DNA from: Brucella pseudintermedia
GTDB taxonomy: Bacteria; Pseudomonadota; Alphaproteobacteria; Rhizobiales; Rhizobiaceae
Length of the DNA stretch: 64,000 nt
Assembly: GCF_008932435.1 (NCBI RefSeq)
Contig: NZ_WBWE01000004.1
Coordinates: 1-64,000 of the forward strand
Direction: 5' to 3'
Shown piece after piece: positions 8,850 through 16,829 of the stretch. Both the position numbers and the translations under genes were made by a program. The notes beneath the pieces are model-generated. The model did not search any database. It had not been told where the DNA came from and saw nothing but the letters and a program-made list of their open reading frames with translations. Position 1 is the first letter of the stretch, and every line of letters starts with the position of its first letter.

Positions 8850-9262
8850 CTCTCCTTTGGATTATTTTCTCGCATATAAGACGCCAAAGGCAAAGCGTTG
8901 CGGTAAGTTATTATGCACTTGCATAATAACTTGGCTGTGTGTAGCTTTCGGCATAACGACTGCTCGGGGAGATATTCAAAAGGGCAGTGGGAAATCCAAT
9001 CCGGGAGGTGCAATCGCGAAAGCTATGCCGAGCCAAGGGGATGTTCATGCAGGCGAAGTCGCTGTGACGCTTTCCGCTTCAACATCCGCATTGTGACTTC
9101 AACGATAAACGATCCTGCGAGCACCACTTTGGGCGCGCTTTGTAGAGCCTCTCCAGGCTTCGAAGCGTGATTCAGAAGAAGCCGGAACCCTTGTGTAAAC
9201 AAAACCAATAATGCCTGACCGGCGAAGCGGAGCCGCGCTTTCCGGAACAATGGAACTATGCC
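8850..9262. other. Divergent intergenic region, tetR / flavoprotein
   Basis: This 413-bp gap carries the palindrome annotated separately. The remainder (about 8935-9262) shows no convincing gene, promoter box or riboswitch fold by eye. The long leader before 9263 is unexplained. Confidence 0.4.
8905..8932. promoter_or_regulatory. Perfect 13-bp inverted repeat, likely TetR operator
   Basis: The left arm AAGTTATTATGCA is followed by CT and then its exact reverse complement, 28 bp in total. It lies 65 bp from the tetR start in a divergent promoter region. The size and symmetry match TetR-type operators. The core resembles the CATAATAA-type half-sites seen in other TetR targets, but that comparison is from memory. 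Confidence 0.7.
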
Positions 9263-11317
9263 ATGCGCGATCCACGTTACGACATACTCTTCGAACCCAT
9301 CAAGATCGGTCCGGTCATCGCGCCTAACCGTTTTTATCAGGTGCCGCATTGCAGCGGCATGGGCCATCGCTATCCCGATGCTGACCGCCACATGCGGCGC
9401 ATGAAAGCGGAAGGCGGTTGGGGCGTCATTGCCACACAGGAAACCGAAATACATCCCACTTCCGACATCACCCCGTCCAATCAGGGACGACTGTGGGACG
9501 ACAAGGACATTCCTCGTCTTATTCAACTGACAGAGGCAGTGCATGAGCAGGGAAGCCTCGCAGCCATTCAGCTTGTGCACAACGGCATCCACATCGCTAA
9601 CCGGCTGACGCGACTTTCGCCGATTGGACCGTCCGACATTATGGTCGATGTGGAAGATCCTGTTCAGGCGCGCGCTATGGATAAAAGCGATATAGCCCAA
9701 TTCCGCAAATGGCATCGAGACGCAGCTTTGCGCGCCAAGCGCGCAGGTTTCGACATCATTTATGTCTATGCCGGTCATGACATGACGCTTCTGCAGCATT
9801 TTCTGCTTAACCGTTATAACAAGCGCATTGATGAATACGGTGGGAGCTTTGAAAACCGCCTCCGCCTTTTTCGTGAGGTGATTGCTGATACGCGCGACGC
9901 GGTGGGCGATAAATGCGCGATTGCGGTGCGGTTTGCCGTTGAGGAGTTTTTAGGCCCTGAGGGTCTGACCCATGATGGTGAAGGGCGCGATGTTGTGGCG
10001 GCGCTTGCCGACGAACCCGATCTTTGGGACGTCAACCTCTCCAATTGGTCCAACGACAGCCAAACCTCCCGGTTTTCGCAGGAAGGTTTTCAAGAGGAAT
10101 TCGTTTCCTTTGTAAAGCCTCTCACCTCAAAACCCGTTGTCGGGGTGGGGCGTTATACTTCTCCCGACGCGATGGTGCGTGCGGTAAAAAAAGGCATTTT
10201 CGATCTGATAGGCGCGGCTCGACCGTCGATTGCCGATCCCTTTCTGCCTGCGAAAATTCGCGACGGCCGCATTGATGATATCCGCGAATGCATCGGCTGT
10301 AATATCTGCACGGCCAGCGATAACACGGTTGCGCCGATGCGGTGTACGCAAAACCCGACCATAGGCGAAGAATGGCGTAAAGGCTGGCACCCGGAAATCA
10401 TCCCGCCTCTTAAGGAGCAGCAATCTGTGCTCGTCATTGGGGGTGGGCCCGCCGGGTTGGAAGCGGCGCGCGCCATGGCGCAGCGCGGCGCGGATGTGAT
10501 GCTGGCCGATGCGGCACAGGAATGGGGTGGCCGCGTCGCGCAGGAATGCCGTCTTCCCGGGCTTGCTGCCTGGGGCCGTGTGCGTGACTGGCGTCTTGGT
10601 CAATTGCTGCAGTTGCCGAATGCGCAACTCTATCTCGATAGCCGGCTTAGCGCCGAAGATATACTTTCCTATGGCATCCCGCATGTGGCAATCGCCACAG
10701 GCGCGCGCTGGCGAAACGATGGGGTGGGGCGGGTTCATCGCGATCCGCTCGATTATCTCGCCGAAGGGGCGACTGTCGGGATCAACGCGCTGCTCGAAAA
10801 TGGTGTTGAGGCGCTTATGAACGATGGCCCGGTCGTCGTCTTCGATGACGATCGCTACTATATGGCGAGCGTTCTTGCAGAACTTATCGCTTCATCAGGG
10901 CGAGCCGTGACCTTCGTCACTCCTGCCCCGATTGTTGCGCCATGGACGGAACACACGCTCGAACAAAGTCGCGTGCAGCGCCGCCTGATCGAAAAAGGTG
11001 TCGAGATTATCCCATTGCATCAACTGGCCGGTCGTAAAGATGATACGCTCGATATCGCCTGTTGCTATTCTGGAAAAATCCGCACGATCAATTGTGCCAC
11101 GCTGGTCCCGGTCACGTCGCGCCTGCCAAACGATCAGCTTTGGCGTGAACTGATAGCGTTGAAACATCAATGGAGGGACCACGGTTTGGAAACGGTGGAA
11201 CGCATTGGAGACTGCCTTTCGCCCGGTATTATCGCTGCCGCAACATATGCAGGGCATGGTTACGCGAGAAGCCACGGTTCCCAGTACATGCACGACGATT
11301 ACGATATTTACCGGTAA
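9263..11317 (+). CDS. Trimethylamine-dehydrogenase-family FMN/4Fe-4S flavoprotein (amine or N-methyl-amino-acid dehydrogenase)
   Basis: A 684-aa protein with an Old Yellow Enzyme-type TIM barrel (1 to about 340), a 4Fe-4S motif with Cys343, 346, 349 and 361, and a nucleotide-binding fold starting VLVIGGGPAGLEAARAM near 390. Cys30, in FYQVPHCSGMG, matches the cysteine that carries covalent 6-S-cysteinyl FMN in trimethylamine dehydrogenase. Tyr169 and His172 (YAGHD) and a Trp262/Asp265 pair match that enzyme's active-site region. The family includes trimethylamine, dimethylamine and histamine dehydrogenases and N-methylproline demethylase, which pass electrons to a flavoprotein acceptor. No acceptor gene is present here. 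A demethylating or deaminating step in the same pathway as 1387-7846 is inferred. Confidence 0.85.
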   Translation: MRDPRYDILFEPIKIGPVIAPNRFYQVPHCSGMGHRYPDADRHMRRMKAEGGWGVIATQETEIHPTSDITPSNQGRLWDDKDIPRLIQLTEAVHEQGSLAAIQLVHNGIHIANRLTRLSPIGPSDIMVDVEDPVQARAMDKSDIAQFRKWHRDAALRAKRAGFDIIYVYAGHDMTLLQHFLLNRYNKRIDEYGGSFENRLRLFREVIADTRDAVGDKCAIAVRFAVEEFLGPEGLTHDGEGRDVVAALADEPDLWDVNLSNWSNDSQTSRFSQEGFQEEFVSFVKPLTSKPVVGVGRYTSPDAMVRAVKKGIFDLIGAARPSIADPFLPAKIRDGRIDDIRECIGCNICTASDNTVAPMRCTQNPTIGEEWRKGWHPEIIPPLKEQQSVLVIGGGPAGLEAARAMAQRGADVMLADAAQEWGGRVAQECRLPGLAAWGRVRDWRLGQLLQLPNAQLYLDSRLSAEDILSYGIPHVAIATGARWRNDGVGRVHRDPLDYLAEGATVGINALLENGVEALMNDGPVVVFDDDRYYMASVLAELIASSGRAVTFVTPAPIVAPWTEHTLEQSRVQRRLIEKGVEIIPLHQLAGRKDDTLDIACCYSGKIRTINCATLVPVTSRLPNDQLWRELIALKHQWRDHGLETVERIGDCLSPGIIAAATYAGHGYARSHGSQYMHDDYDIYR

Positions 11318-11351
11318 GTCTCAGTGGCCCGTATCACCAAATTTATAGGTC

Positions 11352-12089
11352 TTACTCCAAAGTGTCGTAGACTGATCCAATTCCCTGCATCAGCCGTGCG
11401 GATTCCCTTTCGGGCCAGCCATAGGCATCCCGAGCATAGCGCTCCAGTTCTTGGCGATTACGGATAATGACGACTCCACGTTCCGACTTGATCAGTCCCA
11501 ATCCTTCAAGGATGTGGAGTGAAGTGGTGACACTGGGGCGCCGAACGGCAAGCATGACCGACAGGAATTCGTGGGTAAGAGCTATCTCATGGCCTGATAT
11601 TCGATCATCGCACATCAGCAACCATCGTGCCAATCGTTGCGTGACGTCATGAATAGCGTTCGAGACCGCAGTATAGGCAAGCTGAATGGAAAAGGCTTCA
11701 ATAGATCGGATCATGATTTTGGAGAATCTGCGGTTTCCTTCCATCCACCGGCGAAACTTGTCATAAGGCATCTCGTAGCCTTCCGCCGCGACCTGCACGA
11801 ACACATCGTAAGAACTGGTTTCGACCCCCGCGATAGCGGAGGTCGGAATATATCCGTCAAACCCGAAGATTCCCGCTTCCGCCTGGCGTCCTTCTGTCGT
11901 GGTAACCACAATCGAACCGATGCCAGCCGTGAGGAAATAGACGTTTTCGATTGGCTTTCCCCTTTTCGCCAGTATCCTGCCGCGGGGCAGTTCCACATAT
12001 GTCGTTTCGTGGATGACGGCATCATAGTCAGACGGAGAAAGCAGTGCCAGGAGCTTATTGGCCCCGGCATGTTGCGGCGGGAAAGACAT
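11352..12089 (-). CDS. Crp/Fnr-family transcriptional regulator
   Basis: A 245-aa protein with an N-terminal cyclic-nucleotide-binding-like beta-roll (about 20-145, with LPRGRILAKRGKPIENVYFL) and a C-terminal winged helix (about 165-225). The recognition region reads SVMLAVRRPSVTTSLHILEG. I see no FNR-type cysteine cluster, so an oxygen-sensing 4Fe-4S centre is unlikely. The start has GAGG 8 bp upstream. It is followed downstream by the flavoprotein gene on the other strand, and the sigma-factor gene lies upstream in the same direction with a 117-bp gap. In Hyphomicrobiales such regulators often act in stress or redox responses; the signal here is unknown. Confidence 0.85.
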   Translation of the reverse strand: MSFPPQHAGANKLLALLSPSDYDAVIHETTYVELPRGRILAKRGKPIENVYFLTAGIGSIVVTTTEGRQAEAGIFGFDGYIPTSAIAGVETSSYDVFVQVAAEGYEMPYDKFRRWMEGNRRFSKIMIRSIEAFSIQLAYTAVSNAIHDVTQRLARWLLMCDDRISGHEIALTHEFLSVMLAVRRPSVTTSLHILEGLGLIKSERGVVIIRNRQELERYARDAYGWPERESARLMQGIGSVYDTLE

Positions 12090-12206
12090 TTGGTGTACCT
12101 CGGTCGTTCGTCATCAGAGGGAACCTGCGGAAGAATGATTGGTTCCAGAAGCGCGTTGCCGCCGTTTCGCGTCTGAACTGTCAGTAAAGTCGCCGCCCCT
12201 GCATCA

Positions 12207-12707
12207 TCATTGTTTCGAACCGCTTTTTTCACCAGTGTATAAATTGCTTTCGAGCCGTGCTCTTGCTCTGTTCAGCCTGCTTTTGATCGTTCCGATCGTG
12301 CAGCCGGTTTCCGCCGCAGCGTGCTCGTAGCTTAGCCCGCTAAATATAATCAAATCGAGCACCTTTTGATGGGCGGTCGACAACTTACTGTATGCCTCGC
12401 CGACATCCTGCAATTCCAGCGCCAGCTCTTGAGGAGCGCTTATTGTTGGTTCCTCCCACGTTTCAATAGTATTTTCGCGCTGGGCTCTCTTGATCCTGGT
12501 GCAGAACGTGTTTTTCATAATGGTGAACAGCCACGACTTGAGCGAGCCGAAAGGCGTGAACCTGTCTCGATGGCGCAAGGCTTTCAGAAGTGTTTCCTGC
12601 ACCAGATCATCCACGTCGGAACTCTGATGACACATCGTTCGGGCGAACTGGCGCAATGCAGGCAACAGCGCCAATACCTCTTTTTCGAAATCCGATTTTG
12701 ATGGCAT
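12207..12707 (-). CDS. ECF sigma factor, EcfG-like
   Basis: A 166-aa extracytoplasmic-function sigma factor. Region 2 (about 8-75) has DVDDLVQETLLKAL and the WLFTIMKNTF segment. Region 4 (about 100-155) ends YEHAAAETGCTIGTIKSRLN, the -35-reading helix-turn-helix. The sequence is close to EcfG/RpoE2-type general stress sigma factors of alphaproteobacteria. There is no nepR or phyR partner beside it, so it may be an accessory EcfG paralogue. The ATG at 12707 is set by AAGGAGG 8 bp upstream; an upstream GTG is less likely. The region before it holds a perfect 24-bp palindrome (12771-12794), a possible operator. Confidence 0.88.
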   Translation of the reverse strand: MPSKSDFEKEVLALLPALRQFARTMCHQSSDVDDLVQETLLKALRHRDRFTPFGSLKSWLFTIMKNTFCTRIKRAQRENTIETWEEPTISAPQELALELQDVGEAYSKLSTAHQKVLDLIIFSGLSYEHAAAETGCTIGTIKSRLNRARARLESNLYTGEKSGSKQ

Positions 12708-12770
12708 GGTGTCTTCCTCCTTCACCGGTGAAGTAAGACTGTGCCCTTCAGTTGGTTCCCTTTATTATCG

Positions 12771-12794
12771 GGAGTGTACGCTAGCGTACACTCC
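12771..12794. promoter_or_regulatory. Perfect 24-bp palindrome upstream of the sigma-factor gene
   Basis: GGAGTGTACGCT (12771-12782) is followed directly by its reverse complement. It lies 64 bp upstream of the sigma-factor start and 128 bp upstream of the 71-aa gene, so it could serve either divergent gene. The symmetry suggests a dimeric regulator site; which protein binds is unknown. Confidence 0.55.
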
Positions 12795-12871
12795 TTGAGG
12801 TCGATCGCGGTGAGAGAGAACGCGAATCATCGCTCGCATGTCGACGCTCGTCTGCTTCACGAAATATGCCG

Positions 12872-12896
12872 GGAACGAAAGTCGTCCCGGCGAGTT
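12872..12896 (+). promoter_or_regulatory. EcfG-type promoter candidate
   Basis: GGAAC (12872-12876) and AGTT (12893-12896) are separated by 16 bases. This fits the GGAAC-N16/17-cGTT pattern known for general stress sigma factors of alphaproteobacteria, and sits 26 bp before the start of the 71-aa gene. The same stretch can also fold as a GCCGGGA/TCCCGGC hairpin, so the match may be chance. Confidence 0.45.
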
Positions 12897-12922
12897 CGGC
12901 AAGTCTAACAGGAGTTTGGCAG

Positions 12923-13138
12923 ATGATGATGGCAACACAGGTCGTTTCGATAGAAGACGATGAAGCCTATTCCGTTCAGTTCTTTGACGATTCCGGCAAC
13001 ACCGTTTCCGTTTACTTTCAAAACCCTCAGTGTGTCCAACTTTCCCCGGCCGATGCGGTGAACGAAGCATTGGCGCGGATGTTGCTTATGATCGAGGGAG
13101 CCAGCAGCCAGGGTGTCGTGGGAAGGATCGAAGGATAA
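12923..13138 (+). CDS. Small unknown protein (71 aa)
   Basis: I do not recognise a family. The start at 12923 (ATGATGATGGCA) has AGGAG 8 bp upstream; the longer frame from 12866 lacks one. The product is acidic, begins MMMATQVVSIEDDEAYSVQF, and has no signal peptide, membrane segment or cysteine pair. Its first half is probably beta-stranded and its second half (PADAVNEALARMLLMIEG) helical. Its stop lies one base before the start of the isochorismatase-fold gene, so the two form an operon, possibly under the EcfG-like promoter just upstream. That would make it a stress-inducible protein; this is inference. Confidence 0.7.
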   Translation: MMMATQVVSIEDDEAYSVQFFDDSGNTVSVYFQNPQCVQLSPADAVNEALARMLLMIEGASSQGVVGRIEG

Positions 13139-13139
13139 C

Positions 13140-13751
13140 ATGCCTTTGGAAACCGGGCTTTTACGGGGCAACCTGCGAGAGGGCTGCATGCATCTTTGCA
13201 TTGATATGCAGAACCTCTTCGGCCCCGCATCGCCCTGGCACGTCCCATGGGTCGAGGCAATCTTGCCCAATATCATTGATATTTGTTCCCGCCGCAGCGA
13301 GGACACGGTTTTCACCCGCTTCATACCTCCCAAAACACCAGATGCGGCGGTTGGAGCATGGAAAGGCTATTACCGCAAATGGGAAACCCTTACTTTGGAG
13401 CGCGTCGATCCATGGCTTATTGAGCTGGTCGCACCGCTGCGGGAATTTTCGCCACCTGCCGCTTTGCTGGACAAGACCGTTTACTCCCCGTGGACCGAAG
13501 GCTTCCTCCAGCGATATCTGCATAAAAGGCGCATTCACACCCTGATCGTCAGCGGCGCGGAGACCGATCTTTGTGTCCTTGCAACGCTATTGGGCGCAGT
13601 GGATCGGGGATACCGAGTAATCGTGGTAACCGATGCTGTGTGCAGTGTTTCCGACCAGACGCACGACGCGATCATTTCCCTTTGCCATCAGCGGTTTAGC
13701 GAACAGCTCGAACTGGTTTGCACAGAAGAGCTGATCGATAATTGGGGTTAA
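13140..13751 (+). CDS. Cysteine hydrolase of the isochorismatase superfamily
   Basis: A 203-aa single-domain hydrolase. The Asp-Lys-Cys triad is visible: Asp in LCIDMQNLFGP (near residue 20), Lys in LLDKTVYSP (near 116) and Cys in GAETDLCVLATLLGA (near 146). Relatives hydrolyse isochorismate, nicotinamide, ureidoacrylate or other amides, and sequence alone does not tell which. ATG 13140 has GAAGGA upstream and the frame's earlier codons overlap the previous gene. It follows the 71-aa gene directly and is probably co-expressed with it. No siderophore-synthesis genes adjoin, so an isochorismatase role in siderophore synthesis is unlikely. Confidence 0.85.
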   Translation: MPLETGLLRGNLREGCMHLCIDMQNLFGPASPWHVPWVEAILPNIIDICSRRSEDTVFTRFIPPKTPDAAVGAWKGYYRKWETLTLERVDPWLIELVAPLREFSPPAALLDKTVYSPWTEGFLQRYLHKRRIHTLIVSGAETDLCVLATLLGAVDRGYRVIVVTDAVCSVSDQTHDAIISLCHQRFSEQLELVCTEELIDNWG

Positions 13752-13779
13752 ATTCTTGCGCCGAGTACGACCACCGAGG

Positions 13780-13796
13780 CGATCAGCCGCTGATCG
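13780..13796. terminator. Hairpin after the hydrolase gene
   Basis: A perfect 7-bp stem (CGATCAG) with a CCG loop lies 28 bp after the hydrolase stop. No T-run follows, so terminator function is only possible. Confidence 0.35.
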
Positions 13797-13907
13797 TCAA
13801 CCGGTCAGGGTGTACCTCTTGTGGCTTCTGCGGCATTGCTCTGAAAATCGGGCCGATGGCTTTCCCATATCCATGATAATTCTACATCGTGGGCTGCGGC
13901 CTGTCAC

Positions 13908-14555
13908 TTAGTTGGTCTCGTCGAAGCTGTCCCGCATGGCGCGCAGGATAATGACGGCTGAAGCTGCTCCCGGATCGATATGTCCGAGCGAGCGCTCACC
14001 CAAACGGGCAGCGCGCCCCCGCGCCGCCACCATAGAACGGGTCGAATCGGCGCCCTTGGCTGCTGCTTCGAGAATTCTGTTCCACATTTCAAAACCGCTC
14101 AAGCCGTGTATTTGCGCGTCAACTGCCGTTTCCATAGCAGGAACCCATGCATCCAACATGGTTTTATCGCCTCGTTGCCCCTTTCCACGGTCCTGAATGC
14201 CTCGTGTAATTGCCTCAATGATGATGGCTTGCCCCTCGGTGTCGAGGCTTTCGCGCGGTTTCAGTGCCTTCGAAGCATAACGAAATGCTGTTGCATAGAG
14301 AGGTCCGGTGGAAGCGCCCACGGCGTCGAGAAAGGCTGCTGCGGCTGTAGCGAAAATTTCGGAAGGAAGTGTCTGCTCCAGATCGACTTTGGCAAGCGCG
14401 TTGTTGACCGCTGAAAAGCCCAGAACCATGGTGATACCGTGGTCCGCATCGCCAATCGCTCCGTCGAGATCGGAAAGTCGGTCTTTTTCCTCCTTCATCG
14501 AAAAGGCGATAAGTTGGAACATTCGGCTCAGACGACGCGTTGCAGTATTCTGCAT
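13908..14555 (-). CDS. dhaL: DhaL-type ADP/ATP-binding subunit of a dihydroxyacetone-class kinase
   Basis: A 215-aa all-helical DhaL domain of full length. The Mg2+-binding aspartate cluster is intact in LDGAIGDADHGITM (near 30-43). The phosphate-contact glycines are seen in AVGASTGPLYATAF (near 83-96), and RAARLGERSLGHIDPGA near 182-198 is typical. DhaL holds the nucleotide that phosphorylates the ketose bound covalently by DhaK. GGGAGG lies 7 bp before the ATG. It sits 52 bp downstream of the SorC-DhaK fusion gene and is the natural partner of that DhaK domain. It is the second dhaL in the cluster (the other is at 16830), so two kinase pairs exist. Confidence 0.9.
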   Translation of the reverse strand: MQNTATRRLSRMFQLIAFSMKEEKDRLSDLDGAIGDADHGITMVLGFSAVNNALAKVDLEQTLPSEIFATAAAAFLDAVGASTGPLYATAFRYASKALKPRESLDTEGQAIIIEAITRGIQDRGKGQRGDKTMLDAWVPAMETAVDAQIHGLSGFEMWNRILEAAAKGADSTRSMVAARGRAARLGERSLGHIDPGAASAVIILRAMRDSFDETN

Positions 14556-14607
14556 TTGTACCTCCCAGATAATCTGGAATTCATGTAACCGCCGAAAGCG
14601 GCTTTAA

Positions 14608-16689
14608 TCAGTTGGCTCGCAGAAAAGCCGTATCGCAAGGATGCGACAAGAGATCGGACAATTCCTGATCGAGGTGCATGATGGATATGGATGCTCCGTT
14701 CATGTCCAGCGATGTGCAATAGTGGCCGATCCAATTGGCTTCGATTGTTATTTGCTTGGCGCTCAGGCGTTGTTCAACACGTCTGAACAGAATGTAGAGT
14801 TCCATGAGGGGCGTTGAGCCGAACGAATTTACGAGCACCGCTACCCGGTCTCCAGGCAATGCATTCATCTCGCTGAAAATCCGGTCCATGATGTGATCGA
14901 CGATCGCGTCGGCGGACATCATTTTCTCCCGAACGACGCCGCGTTCGCCGTGGATACCCACGCCTATTTCCATTTCTTCAGCGCCGATTTCGAAATTATG
15001 ACGGCGTGTTTGAGGCAGTGAACAAGGTTCCAGCGCAACACCCATCGTAAAGGTTCGCCGGTTGGCCTTACGCGTCACTGCTTCACATTCCTCTAGGGAC
15101 ATGCCGCGATCACATGCTGCACCGGCTGCCTTGAAAATGAAAAAGTTTCCCGCCACGCCACGCCGTCCGTCGCGATCCTCCACAGGAGAAGACGATATAT
15201 CGTCTGTCGTCAGAACTGTGCGTGTGGGAATGCCAGCTTCCTGCGCCATTTCGGCCGCCATTTCAAAATTCATGACGTCCCCCACATAGTTTCCGTAGAC
15301 AAAGAGGACACCTTCACCGCCGGAAGCGGCTTTCGCACATTCGAGAATGGGAGCAGGGGGAGGCGAGGAAAAGACGTTGCCGATTGCTACGGCATCGGCA
15401 AGCCCCTTGCCGACATATCCCAAAAAGCAGGGTTCATGTCCCGACCCGCCACCGATCACCAATCCCACTTTTCCCAAGCGGGGACCATTACGCGCGACCA
15501 GTGCGCGCTTCGATCCGTTGATCGGGGCTAAATAGGATTGGTGTGCTTTGATGACCCCGTCGAGCATTTCTTCGACGACATCGTCGGGGCTGTTCAGAAA
15601 CTTCTTGATGTGGGTACGATATTGGCTGGGCGCATTAGCTGGTTCCGCACGCAGCTTCTGAGAAAGCTTGGTGTCAATTTCAGTCACGCCGTCCGCGTTG
15701 AGAATACCGCGCCCTGTCGCAGCGTCGGTAATCAGGATATTGATGTAACCGCCGCGCAAGGCGGCAAGAATTGCCGGTACCTTGTCGAAACCGCCTGCCA
15801 CAGCGATGCGCATGTCAATGTTTCGCAACCTGTCAAGCGTGATGCCGATAGTTCTGCCGTCAAGCGGGCCGGACACTGGCTGTCCGTGAGAATCGATGAA
15901 GCGCCCCGCTACGACTCCAACTGCATTCTTGGCTAGATATTCCTGTATGGATACGTTCTCAAAGAACCCGCTGGTATGAATTGTCGAATTCGGTCGCAGC
16001 GAAGAAATGCCAAACAGCGCCTTGTTCGCATTATGCAGCGCTTGGAACTGCTCGCGGATAATCGGCTCCCCGATAATCGCCGTTTTTACCTCTGGGCTGG
16101 ATACGATGGCCGGTGCCGTAATGTTGACGAGATGCGCATTCGTCGCTCGTGCCATGGCTGCCGCACACAGCTCTGGCGTGTAAGCGAAACTGGCACGCGT
16201 TCCGCCTGTAGCCTGTACCACTGTTACGTCCTGAAGATTCGATATCCGGGTATTCTCAGCGATGGCGAGGACTGTTCGTCCCCAGGCAAGGGCGAGTGTA
16301 TCACCAGATTTCAGAAGCTTGGCTATTGCCTGTGCCGCCGCTGTTCCGAGCCGGTCGATAAGCGTATGGGCTCCGTCGTCATTGGGCACAACAAGACAGT
16401 CACCCAACCCGAAATGCCGTTTGAGTTCCTGTGCGATTGCGAGGGAACCGAGGCGCGCGGGCTCGATTGAGATGTTCACGATACCGCGGCTGCGAGCATC
16501 CGCAAGATAGCTATTCACGGTAGCCCGCGAAATTCCCATGATCTCGGCGATTTCGCCCTGCGTGCGTCCGTCTTCGTAATAGAGCCAACAAGCCCAGACA
16601 TAAGGATCGTCCCCATAGCGCAGCGGAATCCCGTCAGTCGGTTCCACCTGTCCGATTTTGCTTGCGGTTGTTTTTCCGTTTGACGCCAT
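14608..16689 (-). CDS. SorC-family sugar-binding regulator fused to a DhaK kinase domain
   Basis: About 693 aa. Residues 1-330 are a complete SorC/DeoR-type regulator: an HTH (RTQGEIAEIMGISRATVNSY) and the sugar-binding domain with VVQATGG and AVAGG motifs. Residues 350-693 are a full DhaK domain. It keeps GGGSGHEPCFLGYVG, YGNYVGDVMNF and VGIHGERGV, the last holding the histidine that binds the ketose covalently, so it looks catalytically able. In E. coli the separate DhaK and DhaL proteins control the DhaR regulator; here one chain joins ketose binding and DNA binding. The start is uncertain: ATG 16689 or TTG 16743, neither with a good ribosome site. DhaL genes flank it on both sides. Confidence 0.9.
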   Translation of the reverse strand: MASNGKTTASKIGQVEPTDGIPLRYGDDPYVWACWLYYEDGRTQGEIAEIMGISRATVNSYLADARSRGIVNISIEPARLGSLAIAQELKRHFGLGDCLVVPNDDGAHTLIDRLGTAAAQAIAKLLKSGDTLALAWGRTVLAIAENTRISNLQDVTVVQATGGTRASFAYTPELCAAAMARATNAHLVNITAPAIVSSPEVKTAIIGEPIIREQFQALHNANKALFGISSLRPNSTIHTSGFFENVSIQEYLAKNAVGVVAGRFIDSHGQPVSGPLDGRTIGITLDRLRNIDMRIAVAGGFDKVPAILAALRGGYINILITDAATGRGILNADGVTEIDTKLSQKLRAEPANAPSQYRTHIKKFLNSPDDVVEEMLDGVIKAHQSYLAPINGSKRALVARNGPRLGKVGLVIGGGSGHEPCFLGYVGKGLADAVAIGNVFSSPPPAPILECAKAASGGEGVLFVYGNYVGDVMNFEMAAEMAQEAGIPTRTVLTTDDISSSPVEDRDGRRGVAGNFFIFKAAGAACDRGMSLEECEAVTRKANRRTFTMGVALEPCSLPQTRRHNFEIGAEEMEIGVGIHGERGVVREKMMSADAIVDHIMDRIFSEMNALPGDRVAVLVNSFGSTPLMELYILFRRVEQRLSAKQITIEANWIGHYCTSLDMNGASISIMHLDQELSDLLSHPCDTAFLRAN

Positions 16690-16829
16690 CTTGTCTGCAC
16701 TGATCCCCGTGTTTTTTCTTTCTATCTGCCGGTTGTCTTGCAATACAATGTTTTTGTTGGCGTTCTGTCACAAAGCTGGCAGGCCCGGTTTCTGAAGGTG
16801 CACCGGGCCTGCCTGATTGTCGATGCTGT

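Noticed and set aside
8935-9262. Riboswitch in the long leader of the flavoprotein gene
   Set aside because: Purine-rich stretches hint at a glycine-type element, but no consistent fold could be built by eye.
13140-13751. Siderophore isochorismatase
   Set aside because: No siderophore synthesis genes nearby; only the general hydrolase family is supported.
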